NCBI GenBank assembly: GCA_030604165.1
Contig: JAUVWK010000091.1
Coordinates: forward strand, 1 to 9,264
From: Alphaproteobacteria bacterium
Lineage (GTDB): Bacteria; Pseudomonadota; Alphaproteobacteria; UBA828
Length of the DNA stretch: 9,264 bases
Reading direction: 5' to 3'
Part shown: one piece after another, positions 5,714 to 9,264 of the stretch
How positions within the stretch are numbered: position 1 is the stretch's first letter
Layout: each line of letters begins with the position of its first letter
The notes under the pieces: generated by a model
Seen by the model: only the letters and a program-made list of their open reading frames with translations
Told to the model about the DNA's origin: nothing
Database searches by the model: none
Program-made: the position numbers and the translations under genes

Positions 5714-5773
5714 GCGCGGCGGTAGGCCCGATGGCGCGAACCGCCGGATTTTCTGGGTTTGACGGGGGCACGT

Positions 5774-6172
5774 TTATTCGGGAACCGGCACGGCGGGAGA
5801 GCCCGACTCCGGCGGAGCCGGCTCCGACTCGGGCAAGGCCAGCGGCGCCTCGGCTCCAGGAACCGGCAAGTCGCCGTCCTCCTCGAGCGGCTGCAACGCG
5901 GCCGGCGACGCCTCCTCGTCCATCACCGAGCGCGTCGTCTGCGCACCGCCGCTCATGACCGCGAGGATCAGACTCAGGATCATGAACAGCGCCGCGAGCA
6001 CCGCCGTGATGCGCGTAAACAGATTGGCCGAACCACGCACGGAAAACATCCCGCCGCCGCCGCCGCCGCCGCCGCCGATGCCGAGCGCGCCGCCCTCGCT
6101 GCGCTGCAGCAGCACGGAGCCGATCAGCGCAACCGCAATCAAAATCAAGATAACGACCAAGATGGTTTGCAA
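5774..6172 (-). CDS. secG: Preprotein translocase subunit SecG (TTG start)
   Basis: SecG is the small auxiliary membrane subunit of the SecYEG export channel. The 132-residue product has a first membrane helix at about residues 2-22, the family motif LLQRSEGGALGIGGG (21-35), a run of nine Gly before MFSVRGSANLFTRIT (42-56), a second membrane helix at about 55-73, and a 55-60 residue acidic, Pro/Ala/Glu-rich tail. The start codon is TTG (6172-6170), translated as Met. It is supported by GAGGG, overlapping the tpiA stop, at 8-nt spacing, and by the match of the first helix to other SecGs. The gap to tpiA is 11 bp, so the two are surely one operon. The tail is low-complexity and of unknown role. 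The Gly run is encoded by a trinucleotide repeat. Confidence 0.93.
   Translation of the reverse strand: MQTILVVILILIAVALIGSVLLQRSEGGALGIGGGGGGGGGMFSVRGSANLFTRITAVLAALFMILSLILAVMSGGAQTTRSVMDEEASPAALQPLEEDGDLPVPGAEAPLALPESEPAPPESGSPAVPVPE
6051..6077. repeat. Trinucleotide microsatellite (CCG)9 inside secG
   Basis: Nine uninterrupted CCG units on the plus strand (GGC on the coding strand) encode nine consecutive Gly in the cytoplasmic loop of SecG, between the two membrane helices. Slippage by whole units would change loop length without breaking the frame. A glycine-rich loop is common in alphaproteobacterial SecG, so protein constraint and repeat expansion may both contribute. Confidence 0.85.
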
Positions 6173-6183
6173 AGCTTAAGCCC

Positions 6184-6966
6184 TCAGCATGCCCGGCAGA
6201 TTGCCCAAAAGCCTTCGGCCGAGAGGCTCGCCCCACCGACCAGCGCGCCGCCCACCTCAGCGATGCCGAGTATGGCGGCAGCGTTGTCGGCGGTGACAGA
6301 GCCGCCATATAACACGCGAAGGCCGGCGGCAGCGTCGGAAAATCGCTCGCGGCAAATTGCGTGGACATGACGGTGCACCTCGGCGATCTCCGATACGCTC
6401 GGCGTGCGGCCCGACCCGATGGCCCAGACCGGCTCATAGGCAACCGCCGTGTCGTCCACGCGCGCCCCGTCGGGCACCGAGCCTTCGAGCTGCTGGCCGA
6501 CCTTGGCCAGCGTCGTACCAGCCTCGCGCTCGGCCGCGCTCTCGCCGACACAGATGATCGCCACGATACCCTCGTCGCGGACGGCTTCGGCCTTGGCGCG
6601 CACCATGGCGTCGGTCTCGCCGTGCGCGGCGCGGCGCTCCGAATGACCGACGATCGCATAGCGGCAACCGACGTCGGCCAGCATTGCCGCGCTGACATCG
6701 CCGGTATGGGCGCCCTTCGGCCGGCCGTGACAATCCTGCGCGCCGAGCATGACCGGGCTACCGTCGAGGGCATCGCGAATCTCGGCCAGCAGGGTCGCCG
6801 GCGGACAAACCACGATGTCGCAGGCGAGCGGCACGGCCTCACGAGCTCGCCGCGCAAGGGCGCGCGCAAGGTCCAGGCCGTCACGGCGCAGCCCGTTCAT
6901 CTTCCAATTTCCGGCCAGCAGCGGACGCGGGCCGGGTTCGTGTTCGGACGGGTCCGAGGCAGCCAT
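6184..6966 (-). CDS. tpiA: Triose-phosphate isomerase
   Basis: The enzyme interconverts dihydroxyacetone phosphate and glyceraldehyde 3-phosphate in glycolysis and gluconeogenesis. With the start used here it has 260 residues, close to the family's usual 250. Catalytic residues are in place: Asn20 and Lys22 (LLAGNWKMNG), His108 (AIVGHSERR) and Glu178 (VAYEPVWAIGSGRTPS, which runs into flexible loop 6), with the phosphate-binding YGGSV (220-224) and GGASL (244-248). The start is uncertain. The reading frame stays open up to a GTG at 7038 and another ATG at 7011, but the extra residues do not resemble the family and neither upstream start has a Shine-Dalgarno sequence. The ATG at 6966 has only a weak, close GGA. 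secG follows after 11 bp, and ppiD diverges upstream. Confidence 0.96.
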   Translation of the reverse strand: MAASDPSEHEPGPRPLLAGNWKMNGLRRDGLDLARALARRAREAVPLACDIVVCPPATLLAEIRDALDGSPVMLGAQDCHGRPKGAHTGDVSAAMLADVGCRYAIVGHSERRAAHGETDAMVRAKAEAVRDEGIVAIICVGESAAEREAGTTLAKVGQQLEGSVPDGARVDDTAVAYEPVWAIGSGRTPSVSEIAEVHRHVHAICRERFSDAAAGLRVLYGGSVTADNAAAILGIAEVGGALVGGASLSAEGFWAICRAC

Positions 6967-7075
6967 TCCGAAGGCTCTGACGAAGGGGAAAAAGCAGCGC
7001 AGCTTTAACATAGGGCGCCCGCGAATACCAGCCGACACGCCGCCGGCGCGGCAGAGAGAGGGTTAGATTCCCGGC

Positions 7076-7105
7076 TTGCAGCGGCAGCGTGCCGGCCCTT
7101 ATTAT
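7076..7105 (+). promoter_or_regulatory. Probable ppiD-trpE promoter
   Basis: TTGCAG (7076-7081) and TATTAT (7100-7105) lie 18 bp apart in the divergent region between tpiA and ppiD. The -10 hexamer is identical to that proposed for pyrG and matches the sigma-70 consensus at five of six positions; the -35 keeps TTG. Predicted transcription would start near 7112, giving a leader of about 55 nt. No convincing tpiA promoter was found on the other strand of this gap; a TATGTT at 7011-7006 is the best weak candidate. Confidence 0.4.
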
Positions 7106-7167
7106 CCGCCCGGGCCGCGCCTCGGAGGGCGGCCGACCTCCACCCTTGAACGGCGGGTCTCAACGAC

Positions 7168-9060
7168 ATGCTGGGATCGATTCGGAAAACGACCAAAACC
7201 TGGGCGGTCCGGTCCGTGATCATCCTGCTCGCCGCCAGCTTCGCCGTTTGGGGCATCAGCGACGTGTTCCGTGGCGGGCGCAGCACCAGCGTCGCCTCCG
7301 TCGGCGATTTGGAAATCCCGACGGAGCGCTTCGAACGCGACTTCAATCGCGAGCTGCAGCGGCTGAAGCGTCGCTTCCCGGAGCTCACGCGGGAGCAGGC
7401 CAACCTGATGGGGGTTTCGGGTCAGGTGCTATCGCGGCTGATCGGCGAGGCGCTGTTGAGCCAAGAGGCCGACCGCCTCGGCGTTGCGGCAGCCGACCCG
7501 ATGGTGCGCCGGAGAATTGGCGAAGAGCCCGCGTTCCAGCGTGACGACGGTAGTTTCGATCGCGCGGCTTACGAGGCGACCCTGCGTCAAAGCAACCTGA
7601 CCGTGGAGGACTATGAGGCCTTGATCCGCGGCGAACTGCGCCGCGACCAAGTAAATCAAACCATGGTCGGTCAGCGCGCCGCGCCGCGCGCCTTGACGGA
7701 AGCCCTCTTCCGCTTTCGTCACGAACAGCGCATCGCCGAGATCGCCATCGTACCGCGCCATGCCGCATTCGATGTCGGCACGCCCGACGAGGCGACGCTC
7801 GCCGCCTTTCACCAGGAACACGAGGCGCAATTCACCGCGCCTGAATATCGCTCGGTGACCTATGTCGAGCTGACGCCGGAAGGCGTGGTCGGCGAGATCG
7901 AGCTGAGCGACGAGGATGTTTACGCCGAGTATGAATTACGGATCGGTGAGTTCGGGGCCCCGGAGCAGCGCGCGGTCGACCAAATTCGGGCCGACGACGA
8001 GACGCTGATTCGCGACGGCGTGCGCATGCTGGCGCAAGGACAATCGTTCGACGCCGTGATGGACGCCCTCACCACGCGCGGCGCCACGTCCCTCAGCATC
8101 GGCGCGATGGAACGAAACGGCTTGCCCGCGGAGGCCGGCGACGTTGTCTTCGGCCTTGGCGTCGGGGAGACGAGCGAGCCGGTTAAGACCCCGTTTGGCT
8201 GGCACCTGTTCCGGGTGACCGAGATCACCCCGGCACGCACGCGGAGCTTCGAAGACGTGCGGGACGATTTGCAGCGAGAAATGTCGCTGTCGCTCGCGGC
8301 CGATAGCCTGTATCGGCTTTCCACGGTGTTGGAGGACGAGCTCGCCGGCGGCGCCTCGCTCGAACAAGCCGTGGCCGCGATCAACGTCGAGGTCTCCAGA
8401 CCTCCGGCGTTCGACCGCCGCGGCCTCGATGCGGGCGGCGCGCCGGCGCTCGATTCGGCCGAGTTGGAGGCTTTTCTCGAGCTGGCGTTCGAGACCGACG
8501 AAGGCTTTGATTCGCCACTGACCGAAACTCTGGAGGGCAATTATTTCATCGTCCGCGTGGACGCGGTGCAACCGCCGCAACTGAAACCGCTCGAAGCCAT
8601 CCGCAACCAGGTGATTGCCGTCTGGCGCCTCGACGCCCTGAGCAACGCGGCCAAGCAGGCCGCCGAACAGTTGGCGGAGCGGGTCCGTGGCGGCCAAGCG
8701 CTCGCCGACGCGGCGGCGGCACAGGGGTACGAAGTGGCCACGACGGAACCGTTGCTACGCACCGCGCAAAGCACCAAACACGGCCTCTCGCCCGAAATGA
8801 TCGAAGGCCTGTTCAGCCAACCCGCAGCAGCACCGGAGCCCGTGGTCGGTGAAATGAGCGAAGGGTTCGCGGTGGCGCTGCTCAGGCGGGTCGCGCCGGC
8901 GGAACCCGCCTCGTCGCGCGAGGAGATGGAGCGCCTGAGCGCCACGCTTGGTCGCGCCCGCAGCTCGGATATTTTGGCGCTTTACCAATTTGCGCTGCAG
9001 AACGAGTTCGGCGTCGCGGTGAATACGCAGCTATTGCAGTCGCTCTTCGCCACGCCATGA
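7168..9060 (+). CDS. ppiD: Membrane-anchored periplasmic chaperone, SurA/PpiD family parvulin-like protein
   Basis: This 630-residue protein has the PpiD layout. A short cytoplasmic N-terminus (MLGSIRKTTKTWAVR) is followed by one membrane anchor at about residues 16-30, ending in WGISDVF. A SurA-N-like region follows at about 40-190, with RFERDFNRELQRLKRRFPEL (54-73) and paired helices. A parvulin-like domain spans about 265-352 and ends GETSEPVKTPFGWHLFRVTEI (333-353), and a long helical C-terminal part follows. PpiD proteins assist newly exported periplasmic and outer-membrane proteins beside the SecYEG channel. The parvulin domain looks inactive: the usual first active-site His (as in SHIL) is replaced within RAVDQIRA (268-275), and no GGDLG motif is seen, although His346 in FGWH remains. 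The ATG agrees with family N-termini; the upstream GGCGGG is a weak ribosome site. Its stop overlaps the trpE start by 4 bp. SurA lacks the membrane anchor, so PpiD is the better name. Confidence 0.88.
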   Translation: MLGSIRKTTKTWAVRSVIILLAASFAVWGISDVFRGGRSTSVASVGDLEIPTERFERDFNRELQRLKRRFPELTREQANLMGVSGQVLSRLIGEALLSQEADRLGVAAADPMVRRRIGEEPAFQRDDGSFDRAAYEATLRQSNLTVEDYEALIRGELRRDQVNQTMVGQRAAPRALTEALFRFRHEQRIAEIAIVPRHAAFDVGTPDEATLAAFHQEHEAQFTAPEYRSVTYVELTPEGVVGEIELSDEDVYAEYELRIGEFGAPEQRAVDQIRADDETLIRDGVRMLAQGQSFDAVMDALTTRGATSLSIGAMERNGLPAEAGDVVFGLGVGETSEPVKTPFGWHLFRVTEITPARTRSFEDVRDDLQREMSLSLAADSLYRLSTVLEDELAGGASLEQAVAAINVEVSRPPAFDRRGLDAGGAPALDSAELEAFLELAFETDEGFDSPLTETLEGNYFIVRVDAVQPPQLKPLEAIRNQVIAVWRLDALSNAAKQAAEQLAERVRGGQALADAAAAQGYEVATTEPLLRTAQSTKHGLSPEMIEGLFSQPAAAPEPVVGEMSEGFAVALLRRVAPAEPASSREEMERLSATLGRARSSDILALYQFALQNEFGVAVNTQLLQSLFATP

Positions 9061-9264
9061 AGATTTTGCCCGGCCTCGACCCCTTCGCGCGCACCTACGA
9101 AGCCGGCGCGCCGCAAGTGGTCTGGACGCAATTCGTAGCCGATCTGGAAACGCCGGTTTCGACGATGCTGAAATTGGCCGATGGGTGCGCCAACAGCTTC
9201 CTGCTCGAATCGGTCGAAGGCGGCTCGGTGCGTGGGCGCTATTCGATTATCGGCCTCAAACCCG
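9057..9264 (+). CDS. trpE: Anthranilate synthase component I (N-terminal part, cut by window edge)
   Basis: The first 69 codons are visible and the gene runs off the right edge. The product begins MKILPGLDPFARTYEAG and contains TPVSTMLKLADG (32-43), NSFLLESVEGG (46-56) and RGRYSIIGLKP (59-69). These match the N-terminal domain of TrpE, including the LLES element (49-52), whose Ser contributes to tryptophan feedback inhibition in this family. TrpE with TrpG converts chorismate and glutamine to anthranilate, the first committed step of tryptophan synthesis. The ATG lies in the ATGA overlap with the ppiD stop and has no clear Shine-Dalgarno sequence, so translation probably depends on ppiD. The ppiD-trpE pairing is familiar in alphaproteobacteria, usually followed by trpGDC. 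The related PabB is less likely given the motifs and context. Confidence 0.93.
   Translation, partial: MKILPGLDPFARTYEAGAPQVVWTQFVADLETPVSTMLKLADGCANSFLLESVEGGSVRGRYSIIGLKP

Noticed and set aside
5717..5746. Inverted repeat CGGCGGT/ACCGCCG between secG and pyrG as a terminator
   Set aside because: The loop is 16 nt and no T-run follows on the minus strand. The T-rich side faces the plus strand, where no gene needs terminating.
5673..6884. Minus-strand open frame of 403 codons across secG and tpiA in another frame
   Set aside because: It runs through two well-supported genes in the wrong frame, and its Arg/Ala-rich product has no family features.
6967..7038. Longer tpiA reading from GTG at 7038 or ATG at 7011
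   Set aside because: The added residues do not resemble triose-phosphate isomerases, there is no Shine-Dalgarno sequence, and the ATG at 6966 gives the usual length.
7920..8697. Minus-strand open frames opposite ppiD
   Set aside because: They are antisense to a continuous, domain-consistent chaperone gene and have no motif support.

Overview
The window is a gene-dense, GC-rich stretch of a Gram-negative chromosome. It most likely comes from an alphaproteobacterium of the Rhodospirillales type or a near relative. This rests on the gene order (tpiA-secG-pyrG-kdsA-eno-ftsB-pdhA-pdhB on one strand, with ppiD-trpE diverging from it), on the alphaproteobacterial style of the proteins, and on the Kdo (outer-membrane LPS) gene kdsA. 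No mobile element, tRNA, rRNA or CRISPR array is visible, and almost everything is conserved housekeeping DNA. I found no new multi-gene system. The most unusual structure is non-coding and lies just upstream of ftsB.

Minus strand, in order of transcription (right to left): tpiA (triose-phosphate isomerase), secG (Sec translocon subunit, TTG start), pyrG (CTP synthase), kdsA (Kdo-8-phosphate synthase, metal-dependent type), eno (enolase, ATGA overlap with kdsA), ftsB (DivIC-family divisome protein), pdhA (pyruvate dehydrogenase E1 alpha) and the first 70 codons of pdhB (E1 beta, running off the left edge). The genes are tightly packed. The larger gaps, where promoters could lie, are about 97 bp before pyrG, 117 bp before ftsB and 182 bp before pdhA.

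Plus strand: ppiD (membrane-anchored periplasmic chaperone of the SurA/parvulin family) and the first 69 codons of trpE (anthranilate synthase component I), which starts inside the ppiD stop codon. A divergent intergenic region of about 200 bp separates tpiA from ppiD.

Metabolically, the minus-strand run links lower glycolysis to its uses of phosphoenolpyruvate and pyruvate. TpiA and enolase lead to PEP, KdsA uses PEP for Kdo, CTP synthase supplies the CTP needed to activate Kdo, and pyruvate dehydrogenase takes pyruvate to acetyl-CoA. TrpE acts on chorismate, whose synthesis also draws on PEP. SecG, FtsB and PpiD belong to the cell envelope and division.

The 117-bp eno-ftsB gap holds six GANTC sites (the recognition sequence of the alphaproteobacterial cell-cycle methylase CcrM) within 80 bp. 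Five of them lie on an exact 11-bp grid. Three are in perfect 11-bp tandem repeats and two are in the arms of a perfect inverted repeat ending 6 bp before the ftsB start codon. I propose it as a cell-cycle or methylation-responsive control region for this divisome gene. That role is inferred and untested.
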